Source: Niastella soli | GTDB taxonomy: Bacteria > Bacteroidota > Bacteroidia > Chitinophagales > Chitinophagaceae | NCBI RefSeq assembly: GCF_017742245.1 | Contig: NZ_JAGHKO010000001.1 | Location: 1,827,061-1,891,060, forward strand | Direction: 5' to 3' | Length of the DNA: 64,000 nt | In this document: one piece after another, positions 6,851 to 12,485 of the stretch | How the letters are laid out: every line of letters begins with the position of its first letter | How positions within the stretch are numbered: the first letter of the stretch is position 1 | Position numbers and translations under genes: made by a program | The notes under the pieces: generated by a model | Databases searched by the model: none | What the model was told of the DNA's origin: nothing | What the model saw: the letters and a program-made list of their open reading frames with translations, nothing else

Positions 6851-6975
6851 AATGCGCAGATATGCTGCGCAGGTAGGAGTGCATATTTGCTGTATAAGAA
6901 TAATGAATAAGTTTTTATAAAATAGTTTTAAATACGCAAATGTGTTGCGCAGTTTGAAATGCATATTTGCTGTAT
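6851..6975 (+). repeat. Pair of 45-nt direct repeats with hairpins
   Basis: Imperfect 45-nt copies at 6851-6895 and 6931-6975, 80 nt apart, lie in the only long spacer of the tRNA array. Each can form a hairpin: GCGCAG-ATATG-CTGCGC in the first, CGCAA-ATGTG-TTGCG in the second. The loop-closing G-C pair changes to A-T with the partner base also changed. An alternative 10-bp pairing to the conserved GCATATTTGC is also possible in both. Confidence 0.7.
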
Positions 6976-6983
6976 CAGGAAAA

Positions 6984-7056
6984 TGGCCTGTAGCTCAATG
7001 GTTGGAGCAGGTGCCTTATACGCTCAAGGTTACCGGTTCGAATCCGGTCAGGCCAA
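6984..7056 (+). tRNA. tRNA-Ile-like (anticodon TAT)
   Basis: Acceptor TGGCCTG/CAGGCCA, D-arm GCTC-AATGGTTG-GAGC and T-arm ACCGG-TTCGAAT-CCGGT are perfect. The anticodon arm GGTGC-CTTATAC-GCTCA has two mismatches (27-43 and 29-41). The anticodon TAT would read AUA directly, whereas most bacteria read AUA with a CAT anticodon modified to lysidine. The scaffold is well kept, so the identity is unusual rather than simply decayed. Confidence 0.68.
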
Positions 7057-7064
7057 CGAATAAA

Positions 7065-7137
7065 GATGACTTAGCTCAATTGGTAGAGCAGTATTCTGAT
7101 ACGATACCGGTTGACAGTTCGAGTCTGTCAGTCATCA
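7065..7137 (+). tRNA. tRNA-Ile (anticodon GAT)
   Basis: Acceptor GATGACT/AGTCATC, D-arm GCTC-AATTGGTA-GAGC, anticodon stem GTATT/GATAC around CTGATAC (anticodon GAT at 7098-7100), T-arm GACAG-TTCGAGT-CTGTC, discriminator A. All stems close with one wobble pair. Confidence 0.88.
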
Positions 7138-7144
7138 CAAAATA

Positions 7145-7218
7145 CGGCCCGTAGCTTAGTTGGCTAAAGTATCCGGCTTTTAACCGGGGGAGCATGAGTT
7201 CGAATCTCATCGGGTCGA
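7145..7218 (+). tRNA. tRNA-Lys (anticodon TTT)
   Basis: Acceptor CGGCCCG/CGGGTCG (one G-U), D-arm GCTT-AGTTGGCTA-AAGT, anticodon stem TCCGG/CCGGG around CTTTTAA (anticodon TTT), T-arm ATGAG-TTCGAAT-CTCAT, discriminator A. It is fully foldable and 7 nt from the preceding tRNA. Lys anticodon loops are common targets of anticodon nucleases such as PrrC, relevant to the RtcB context. Confidence 0.88.
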
Positions 7219-7228
7219 CGAATAAAAA

Positions 7229-7300
7229 GGATGAATAGCTCAATGGCAGAGCACTCCCCTGTTAAGGGATAGGTTGAAAGTTCGAGTCTTTCTTCATCCG
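7229..7300 (+). tRNA. tRNA-Asn (anticodon GTT)
   Basis: Acceptor GGATGAA/TTCATCC, D-arm GCTC-AATGGCA-GAGC, anticodon stem CTCCC/GGGAT (one mismatch at 27-43) around CTGTTAA (anticodon GTT), T-arm GAAAG-TTCGAGT-CTTTC, discriminator G. Anticodon GTT belongs to the queuosine-modified set. Confidence 0.87.
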
Positions 7301-7308
7301 CAAAAAAT

Positions 7309-7381
7309 GGTCTGTTCGCCTAGTTGGTTAGGGCACCGGTCTTTCGAACCGGGCGGATGAGTTCGATCCTCATACAGACTA
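7309..7381 (+). tRNA. tRNA-Glu (anticodon TTC), encoded CCA
   Basis: Acceptor GGTCTGT/ACAGACT (G1-U72 wobble), D-arm GCCT-AGTTGGTTA-GGGC, anticodon stem CCGGT/ACCGG around CTTTCGA (anticodon TTC), T-arm ATGAG-TTCGATC-CTCAT, discriminator A. The next three bases, 7382-7384, are CCA, and the tRNA-Phe gene starts at the very next base, so spacing is effectively zero. Confidence 0.88.
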
Positions 7382-7384
7382 CCA

Positions 7385-7459
7385 GGTGCTTTGGCAGAGA
7401 TGGTTCTATTGCATCCCGTTGAAGCCGGGTTCATCGTGGTTCGATTCCACGAGGCACCA
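7385..7459 (+). tRNA. tRNA-Phe (anticodon GAA)
   Basis: Acceptor GGTGCTT/AGGCACC (one U-G), D-arm GCAG with an 11-nt loop and TTGC, anticodon stem TCCCG/CGGGT (27-43 mismatch) around TTGAAGC (anticodon GAA), T-arm CGTGG-TTCGATT-CCACG, discriminator A. G37 replaces the usual purine A37 of tRNA-Phe. Confidence 0.83.
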
Positions 7460-7464
7460 CCTAT

Positions 7465-7535
7465 ATGGTCCTAATGTAATGGTAGCATGATAGTCTCCAA
7501 AACTATCAGTCTTCGTTCGAGTCGAAGGGGCCGTG
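7465..7535 (+). tRNA. tRNA-Trp (anticodon CCA)
   Basis: Acceptor ATGGTCC/GGGCCGT with two wobble pairs, D-arm ATGT-AATGGTA-GCAT, anticodon stem ATAGT/ACTAT around CTCCAAA (anticodon CCA), T-arm CTTCG-TTCGAGT-CGAAG, discriminator G as usual for tRNA-Trp. It is the last gene of the packed array. Confidence 0.85.
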
Positions 7536-7568
7536 CTAAAAACTCAGGTTATGCGTACTCGTGTAATG

Positions 7569-7624
7569 AAATAGTTAAAGGGCTATTCTTTGTAAGCAAA
7601 GGAGCAAACATCTATTAACTATTT
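7569..7624 (+). promoter_or_regulatory. Inverted repeat in the AAA+ gene leader
   Basis: AAATAGTTAA at 7569-7578 is exactly complementary to TTAACTATTT at 7615-7624. The 36-nt loop contains a GGAG, and the start codon follows 11 nt after the repeat. As RNA it would form a long hairpin just before translation starts; as DNA it could be an operator. It lies between the tRNA array and the first protein gene of the island. Confidence 0.5.
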
Positions 7625-7635
7625 TAAAGAATAAT

Positions 7636-8709
7636 ATGGAGAATTTGATTTCACAGAAAGTGATCAATGCTAATAGTTTATTTGATCATCGTTTTCTGGA
7701 TGCGAATGTATTATACATGTACCATTTTAACCAGTTGCCAAGTGTGAATTTTATTAGCCAGGTCGATGGCGAAAAATTATTCAATGTATTAAAAGAAAAA
7801 TTCGGCAATCAGATTAAACACATACACCAACGCCATTGGTACAAGAAAGCGCGTAAAAAATATGAATTTGACAGGACGGTGCTTGTTTTTGAAGGGAATC
7901 GTATGGTTGAACTTGGTAGTGACTATTGCGAAGTGATGCATGATGGTTCAATCCCTGAATGGGTAATAACTATAACCGAATTAGCCAATCAGTACAAGGC
8001 GCGCCAAAGACGACAACCTTTTGAGATCAATTTGATCGTACAGGGGAGTGAGGGGCTCGAGTTAAAGGCTATGGAGACTAAACGTACGAAGCTGGATATA
8101 GATCTTTTTTATGAAGATGATTTTAAAGAAACAGACGAGATTATCAGGCAGCGATTGAATAAGAAGAATGACAAGGGAATTGTTTTGTTGCATGGGTTAC
8201 CGGGGACAGGAAAAACAACCTACCTGCGCTACCTTATAGGAAAAATAAAAAAGCGGGTGTTGTTTTTGTCGCCTGGAATAGCCTGCAATCTGATGGACCC
8301 TAATTTCATTGATATGCTGGTGAATAACCCGAATAATGTTGTGGTTATTGAAGATGCCGAGAATATTATCATGGATAGGAAGTACAATTCAAGTTCATCA
8401 GTATCAAACCTGTTGAATATTTCAGATGGGTTACTGGCCGATTTTCTGAATGTACAACTCATATGCACCTTCAACAATTCGCTCACGCTGGTAGATAGCG
8501 CACTGATGCGGAAAGGAAGGCTGATCGCGAAGTATGAGTTTGGGAAGCTGAGTACAGCAAAAGCCCAAAGGTTAAGCAAACATCTCGGGTTTGATACAAC
8601 TATTAATCAGCCCATGACCATTGCAGAAATAGCCAACCCTCATGAAAAGGAGCAACCAGCAAGCAGGGTAGAAGTGATTGGATTTAGACAGCACGTAATT
8701 CAAAACTAA
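7636..8709 (+). CDS. AAA+ ATPase of the RtcB/tRNA island
   Basis: A 357-aa protein with a unique N-terminal region of about 175 residues and a C-terminal AAA+ core. Walker A is GLPGTGKTT (residues 187-195), Walker B VVVIED (235-240), sensor 1 near CTFNN (277-281), and candidate arginine finger MRKGRL (291-296). The layout recalls BCS1-like or short MoxR-like ATPases. The N-terminus has aromatic and basic patches (HQRHWYKKARKK) that could contact RNA. It is 100 bp after the last tRNA and 23 bp before the DUF458 gene, so probably an operon with it. It likely remodels an RNA or RNP; the substrate is unknown. Confidence 0.82.
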   Translation: MENLISQKVINANSLFDHRFLDANVLYMYHFNQLPSVNFISQVDGEKLFNVLKEKFGNQIKHIHQRHWYKKARKKYEFDRTVLVFEGNRMVELGSDYCEVMHDGSIPEWVITITELANQYKARQRRQPFEINLIVQGSEGLELKAMETKRTKLDIDLFYEDDFKETDEIIRQRLNKKNDKGIVLLHGLPGTGKTTYLRYLIGKIKKRVLFLSPGIACNLMDPNFIDMLVNNPNNVVVIEDAENIIMDRKYNSSSSVSNLLNISDGLLADFLNVQLICTFNNSLTLVDSALMRKGRLIAKYEFGKLSTAKAQRLSKHLGFDTTINQPMTIAEIANPHEKEQPASRVEVIGFRQHVIQN

Positions 8710-8732
8710 AATACACAGAATGGAGGTATGCC

Positions 8733-9218
8733 ATGGAGCAACAACAGCATTGGAGAAAACTGGATGGTACAAGAATAACCAGACCTATTGAAGATGAAGT
8801 AAGGGCCGTATTGGTGCGTGAAAAAGAGATGGGACATACATTAAAAGTATGTATTGGTACCGATAGTCAGGTTAAGGGTAAAGAAACAGAGTTTGCAACG
8901 GTGATCGTATTTGTTCGTAAAGGTAAAGGCGGTTTCATGTATATACACAATGAGACCACCCTGCAAAAAATGAACATCAAACAACGGATGTTGACGGAGG
9001 TTTCAAAAAGTATTGAGATCGCTTACGCATTGTGTCGCCTGTTTACTATTTACAACGTAGATATGGAGGTGCATGCCGACATCAATACCAACCCCAACTT
9101 TAAAAGTAACGATGCGTTGAAAGAAGCCATGGGATACATAATGGGGATGGGGTTTGTATTTAAAGCCAAACCGCATGCTTTCGCCAGTTCAACCTGTGCT
9201 AATAAGGTGGTTCAATAA
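8733..9218 (+). CDS. DUF458/YkuK-like RNase H-fold protein
   Basis: A 161-aa protein matching the YkuK/DUF458 pattern: CIGTDSQVKG (Asp44), an acidic helix with Glu89, and VHADINTNPNFKSN (Asp116), ending in AFASSTCANK. The acidic residues sit where an RNase H fold would bind metal, so a nuclease or RNA-binding role is plausible. A GGAGGT lies about 8 bases before the ATG at 8733, a strong ribosome site for this genome. It follows the AAA+ gene by 23 bp. The family function is not established to my knowledge. Confidence 0.78.
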   Translation: MEQQQHWRKLDGTRITRPIEDEVRAVLVREKEMGHTLKVCIGTDSQVKGKETEFATVIVFVRKGKGGFMYIHNETTLQKMNIKQRMLTEVSKSIEIAYALCRLFTIYNVDMEVHADINTNPNFKSNDALKEAMGYIMGMGFVFKAKPHAFASSTCANKVVQ

Positions 9219-9226
9219 TTATAACA

Positions 9227-9261
9227 AAGCTTTTCCGGAGTTTATTACTCTGGAAAAGCTT
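9227..9261 (+). terminator. Long hairpin after the DUF458 gene
   Basis: A 14-bp stem, AAGCTTTTCCGGAG against CTCTGGAAAAGCTT with one wobble pair, around a 7-nt loop. No T-run follows on the plus strand (the next bases are CTAAAAAAA), so it may be an mRNA stabiliser or processing site rather than a classical terminator. Confidence 0.5.
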
Positions 9262-9326
9262 CTAAAAAAATAAAAAATGAAGAAGAGTTCACTGTTCATA
9301 ATGACACAAAGAATAGCAATGGTGCA

Positions 9327-10106
9327 ATGGCACCGCAGTTTCCGATCGAAACAAATACAATCATTATGGACAGCAAACTGGTTAAGCAATACGGTTCGGA
9401 AATTCTTTCGTATCGATTGCGTACTGTAAGGCAGAAGAAACGCATGCAGTATGAAGACTTTGACAAAAAGTTATTGAAGTTAGATAAAGAAGAAACTCAC
9501 CTGTGCAAACAAAAAAACACTATCATTTGGGAACCATTGAAACCACCCGTGCAAAGAGGCTGGAACCGCTTTTTTGTATTACGCGAAGATGTAGCAACAA
9601 GTAAACATGCAGCGTTCTTTGAGAATATCCTGAAAAAGATCAACACCTGTGATTGGAGTCATAGAAAGGATTTCATGGTTAAATATAGAAGGTTTGGAAG
9701 GAAAAAATACCGGGTGAAGAAGCAAAGCTTATTGCGTCCGGATGGATGGAGGTTTAATCGGATGGGATTCACAGATGAAGAAAAGCAATTTTTTGATGAA
9801 GTATGGGAAATGGATAGCAGAAAAGAACTGGTAAAGCGATATGTTTTTCGTGAGCCCTGGCGCTTTGTATTGCGGGTACGGCCTAATGTGATCGATAAAA
9901 TAAGAAGAAGAGATGCAATGGTTGAAAGCCGGTCCCAGGAAATCCGCAATTACCTGGATGCAAATAACTACAGATACCGGTTGGATAAATTGCTAGACGG
10001 CGGTGTTTATAAATGGTGGAAAGGTGAACGCGAAAGGGAAAAGAATGTATTAAAGAACAAGCCATTGCCGCGCATTCTTGAAGAAGTAGCAAGGGGCCTT
10101 TTGTAA
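9327..10106 (+). CDS. Very basic hypothetical protein
   Basis: A 259-aa protein, about one quarter Lys plus Arg, rich in Trp and Tyr, with clusters such as KYRRFGRKKYRVKKQ and DKIRRRD. No family recognised. The composition suggests nucleic-acid binding, and its position between the RNase H-fold gene and the tRNA-like RNA suggests an RNA substrate; both are inference. The start is uncertain: ATG 9327 gives 259 aa, ATG 9366 (MDSKLVKQYG) gives 246 aa. A short overlapping frame from ATG 9276 is less convincing. Confidence 0.65.
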   Translation: MAPQFPIETNTIIMDSKLVKQYGSEILSYRLRTVRQKKRMQYEDFDKKLLKLDKEETHLCKQKNTIIWEPLKPPVQRGWNRFFVLREDVATSKHAAFFENILKKINTCDWSHRKDFMVKYRRFGRKKYRVKKQSLLRPDGWRFNRMGFTDEEKQFFDEVWEMDSRKELVKRYVFREPWRFVLRVRPNVIDKIRRRDAMVESRSQEIRNYLDANNYRYRLDKLLDGGVYKWWKGEREREKNVLKNKPLPRILEEVARGLL

Positions 10107-10280
10107 AAAAAGATAAAAACTATTGAACCAGCTTGCAGCAGTAGCTGCCTGGTATAAAAAGCTTCCTTCGGGAAGACTGGTATTTGCCTGACGTAAACAA
10201 CCAGGTTCGTGTTTCATAGTGGCACAACAGTGCAGACGTAGTAACTATCTGTATGCTGTGTTGAAATCGGGTACTGCCAG

Positions 10281-10415
10281 CCATTTAATCTATGGGTCAA
10301 GGGTTCGACTCCCTTTTCGCCTAGGCGAATAGCTCAGTGGTAGAGCAATAGAATGTGGACTTGAAATCCACAACTGCTTAAGGTGCAGTTTGGAAGTACA
10401 CCGCTTCTCAAATGG
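10281..10415 (+). ncRNA. Permuted tRNA-like RNA (candidate Y-RNA-type tRNA mimic)
   Basis: Order of parts: outer strand CCATTT (10281-10286); T-arm AAGGG-TTCGACT-CCCTT (10299-10315); TTCGCCT directly followed by AGGCGAA (10316-10329), which pair as a tRNA acceptor stem closed by a tiny loop; TA; D-arm GCTC-AGTGGTA-GAGC (10332-10346); an anticodon-like hairpin GTGGA-CTTGAAA-TCCAC (10355-10371, TGA, Ser-like); hairpins AACTGC/GCAGTT and GAAG/CTTC, each with 7-nt loops; outer strand AAATGG (10410-10415). The T-arm thus precedes the D-arm, as in a circularly permuted tRNA. Eight nt separate the D-arm and the anticodon-like hairpin, and there is no room for a discriminator base, so it is unlikely to be charged. 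Bacterial Y RNAs carry tRNA-like domains and are often linked to RtcB, but no Ro60 gene is in this window. Confidence 0.6.
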
Positions 10416-10452
10416 TGATGCAATTTAAAAGCCGGGCCTATTTACTGGTGAA

Positions 10453-10495
10453 CCGCCAAAGGGCGGATCGCAATCCGGTAACTGCCTGCAGGCAG
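10453..10495 (+). repeat. Overlapping palindromes in non-coding RNA region
   Basis: CCGCC/GGCGG (10453-10466) and CGGAT/ATCCG (10464-10477) share bases and are mutually exclusive stems. CTGCCTGCAGGCAG at 10482-10495 is a perfect 14-nt palindrome. They sit just downstream of the tRNA-like RNA and upstream of the slipin gene. Confidence 0.55.
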
Positions 10496-10652
10496 ATGGC
10501 CGATAATGGGGTTTATATCACTTTATCAGGGACCTGTTTATTAGGATGCTTTGGTAAACAGCTTGTTGATGAACGGGAATAACAAACATTAGAGAAAGTC
10601 TGCTTCCGCAATTACGGGATGGTAAGTACACCCCGGCTTTTATTAATCCAAC

Positions 10653-11771
10653 ATGAAAAAAGAAAATATTATGAAAACTATTCGTGTAAACGCCTACGAA
10701 GTAGGTCTTGTATTTAAACAGGGCGCTTACAAGCGTATGCTAAAAGAAGGAAAATACTGGTTCTGGGGAAAAGAAACCGTTAAAATATATAATGTAACAA
10801 ACCCATTCAATGCACCTGTTGAACTGAATATCCTGTTACAGGATACTGAACTTGCTGAAGCGCTGCATGTGGTGGAAGTGAAAGCCGATGAAATTGTGCT
10901 GCATTATAAAAATGGTTTTCTGGAACAGGTATTGACCGCCGGTCGTTACACCTTTTGGAAAAGTGTTATTCAGCATGAATTTGTTAGTGCCGATATAAGT
11001 AAAGTGGAGATCACTGAAAATATGAGCCGTACCACCTTGCAGCATAAACTGGTGGCTCCCTTTGTGCGTACCATTTCTATAGAGGGCCATGAAAAAGGGG
11101 TGCTGTATATGGATGGAAATTATGTGCAAACCCTGCGACCTGGCCTGTATTCCTGGTGGAAGAATGGCATTTCCATTGTGGTGAACAAACTGGATATGCG
11201 TCAACAACAGGTTGAGATCAATGGGCAGGAAATTCTGACTAAAGACAAAGCTGGTTTGCGTATAAACGCCTGGGCCCAGTACAAGGTGAATGATATAGAA
11301 AAGTCGCTGGTGCAAAACAAGGAGTTCAGCAACCAGCTGTATGCCATCTTTCAATTGGCACTTCGTGAATATGTAGGTGGATTGCAATTTGATGAACTGT
11401 TGGAGAAAAGAGAAAGCATTACCCCTTTTATTCTGGACGCTGTAAAAGCCAAAGCTGAAACACTGGGAGTTGAGGTTACTGGTTTCGGTATTCGTGATAT
11501 CATATTGCCTGGTGATGTGAAAGAGATCATGAACCAGGTACTGATAGCTGAAAAGAAGGCCCAGGCCAACACTATCATGCGTCGTGAAGAAACAGCCAGC
11601 ACCCGAAGCCTGTTGAACACTGCCAAACTGATGGAAGAAAATTCCATGTTGTGGAAGCTGAAGGAGATGGAATATGTGGAAAAGATCGCTGACAAGATCA
11701 GTAGCATCAGTGTTAACGGAAATGGGGTGTTGATTGATCAGTTAAAACAAATTTTAGTATCGCAGAAATAA
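10653..11771 (+). CDS. Soluble slipin (SPFH/band 7) protein
   Basis: A 372-aa SPFH/band-7 protein: the core starts near residue 178 (NKLDMRQQQVEINGQEILTKD) and runs through VTGFGIRDIILPGDVKEIMNQV. A helical C-terminal third follows. Unlike classical stomatin-type slipins there is no N-terminal membrane helix. Instead the first 170 residues hold three repeats of a motif ending in G-x-Y-x-F/W-W (at about 18-38, 81-103, 149-170). Slipin genes are frequent RtcB neighbours in RNA-repair operons, to my knowledge; here RtcB is about 700 bp downstream. The start could also be Met7 (ATG 10671). Confidence 0.8.
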   Translation: MKKENIMKTIRVNAYEVGLVFKQGAYKRMLKEGKYWFWGKETVKIYNVTNPFNAPVELNILLQDTELAEALHVVEVKADEIVLHYKNGFLEQVLTAGRYTFWKSVIQHEFVSADISKVEITENMSRTTLQHKLVAPFVRTISIEGHEKGVLYMDGNYVQTLRPGLYSWWKNGISIVVNKLDMRQQQVEINGQEILTKDKAGLRINAWAQYKVNDIEKSLVQNKEFSNQLYAIFQLALREYVGGLQFDELLEKRESITPFILDAVKAKAETLGVEVTGFGIRDIILPGDVKEIMNQVLIAEKKAQANTIMRREETASTRSLLNTAKLMEENSMLWKLKEMEYVEKIADKISSISVNGNGVLIDQLKQILVSQK

Positions 11772-11826
11772 CCTGCAGCCGCGAAAGCGGGTAGGTAGCT
11801 TGTAAGTTTATAGCCTTGAGAATTAA

Positions 11827-11862
11827 AGTAGTTCCCGCCCATGGGGGCGGAACTGCTTTTTT
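11827..11862 (+). terminator. Intrinsic terminator after slipin gene
   Basis: A stem of about 13 bp with one bulged C pairs AGTAGTTCCCGCCC with GGGCGGAACTGCT around an ATGG loop, and six T follow. It rules out starting the next gene at TTG 11816, because that frame would translate the terminator. Confidence 0.85.
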
Positions 11863-11911
11863 AGATCATTTGCTTTATACCTGCGATAATAACTTAAGTA
11901 AAAAGCAGTGT

Positions 11912-12475
11912 ATGAAAACTGAAGTGATAAACATTATTGAAACAGAGCTCGTACAAACCTTTGATGAATTATTCAAATGGTTTAATATTGATAGGGAATT
12001 ATTGACTTATGCGCCTACTAATAAAGGTTGGAGTATTAATAAGATCCTGGAACATATTTCATTAACGAACCATTATTTGCTGATGTTGATCAGCAAGGGC
12101 ACCAGGAAGGCGCTGGAAAAATCAAAGAAGGAAGATTATGCTGAAAGACTGACTGATTACGACCTTGACTGGCAACGGATAAGAGTAATTGGCCAGCATA
12201 ATTCATTTGTATGGAACCGGCCAGGTCATATGGAACCTCGCGGAAAAATGCGGGTTGCCGACATTCGGCGGGAGCTGGAATCACAATTGCAGCAATGTCG
12301 TATGCTGTTACTCAAAATGCCTCATGGTGAAGGCGCTTTATATAAAATAATGATGAGCGTAAACAACCTGGGCAAAATAGATATGTACCACTACATTTAT
12401 TTTCTGGTACAACATGCTAAAAGACATATTACCCAAATGGAAGGGGTTGAAGTTGAATACAACCTGGGGGTTTAA
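11912..12475 (+). CDS. DinB-like family protein
   Basis: A 187-aa protein of the DinB/YfiT-like four-helix fold: GWSINKILEHISLTNHYLL carries the first metal-ligand His, and a late HAKRHITQMEG motif supplies the others. DinB-like proteins are metal-binding, and several use small thiols; the substrate here is unknown. I start at ATG 11912 because the in-frame upstream extension crosses a terminator. It ends 10 bp before rtcB, so the two are probably co-transcribed. Confidence 0.8.
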   Translation: MKTEVINIIETELVQTFDELFKWFNIDRELLTYAPTNKGWSINKILEHISLTNHYLLMLISKGTRKALEKSKKEDYAERLTDYDLDWQRIRVIGQHNSFVWNRPGHMEPRGKMRVADIRRELESQLQQCRMLLLKMPHGEGALYKIMMSVNNLGKIDMYHYIYFLVQHAKRHITQMEGVEVEYNLGV

Positions 12476-12485
12476 AAAATAATTT

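Larger units (their letters stand above)
10107..10652 (+). other. 546-bp non-coding, highly structured interval
   Basis: No convincing protein frame lies between the basic-protein and slipin genes. The interval carries a small hairpin (CTTCC-TTC-GGGAAG type, near 10170-10184), the permuted tRNA-like RNA, and palindromes at 10453-10495. Its density of stems is far above the surrounding intergenic regions, so it probably encodes one or more structured RNAs. Confidence 0.6.

Noticed and set aside
6691-7154. Two frames of 61 and 70 codons inside the tRNA array
   Set aside because: They run across tRNA-His/Arg and tRNA-Ile genes and contain translated T-loop sequence; no ribosome site or domain.
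6135-7535. CRISPR array or integrative-element attachment site
   Set aside because: Regularly spaced repeats here are tRNA arms, not identical repeats with unique spacers. No integrase, excisionase or flanking att duplication is visible.
10299-10400. Two-piece (permuted) tmRNA
   Set aside because: A canonical D-arm is present and there is no tag-peptide frame or tmRNA-specific 5' end.
10323-10415. Ordinary tRNA-Ser (TGA) gene
   Set aside because: The D-arm and anticodon hairpin are separated by 8 nt instead of one, and no T-arm or 3' acceptor strand follows. The matching T-arm and acceptor strand lie upstream instead.
10836-11387. Minus-strand 183-codon frame inside the slipin gene
   Set aside because: Antisense shadow; composition (many His, Phe, Gln) is typical of the reverse frame, and the plus strand encodes a recognisable SPFH domain.
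11816-11911. N-terminal extension of the DinB-like protein from TTG 11816
   Set aside because: It would translate an intrinsic terminator, and the added residues match nothing in the family.
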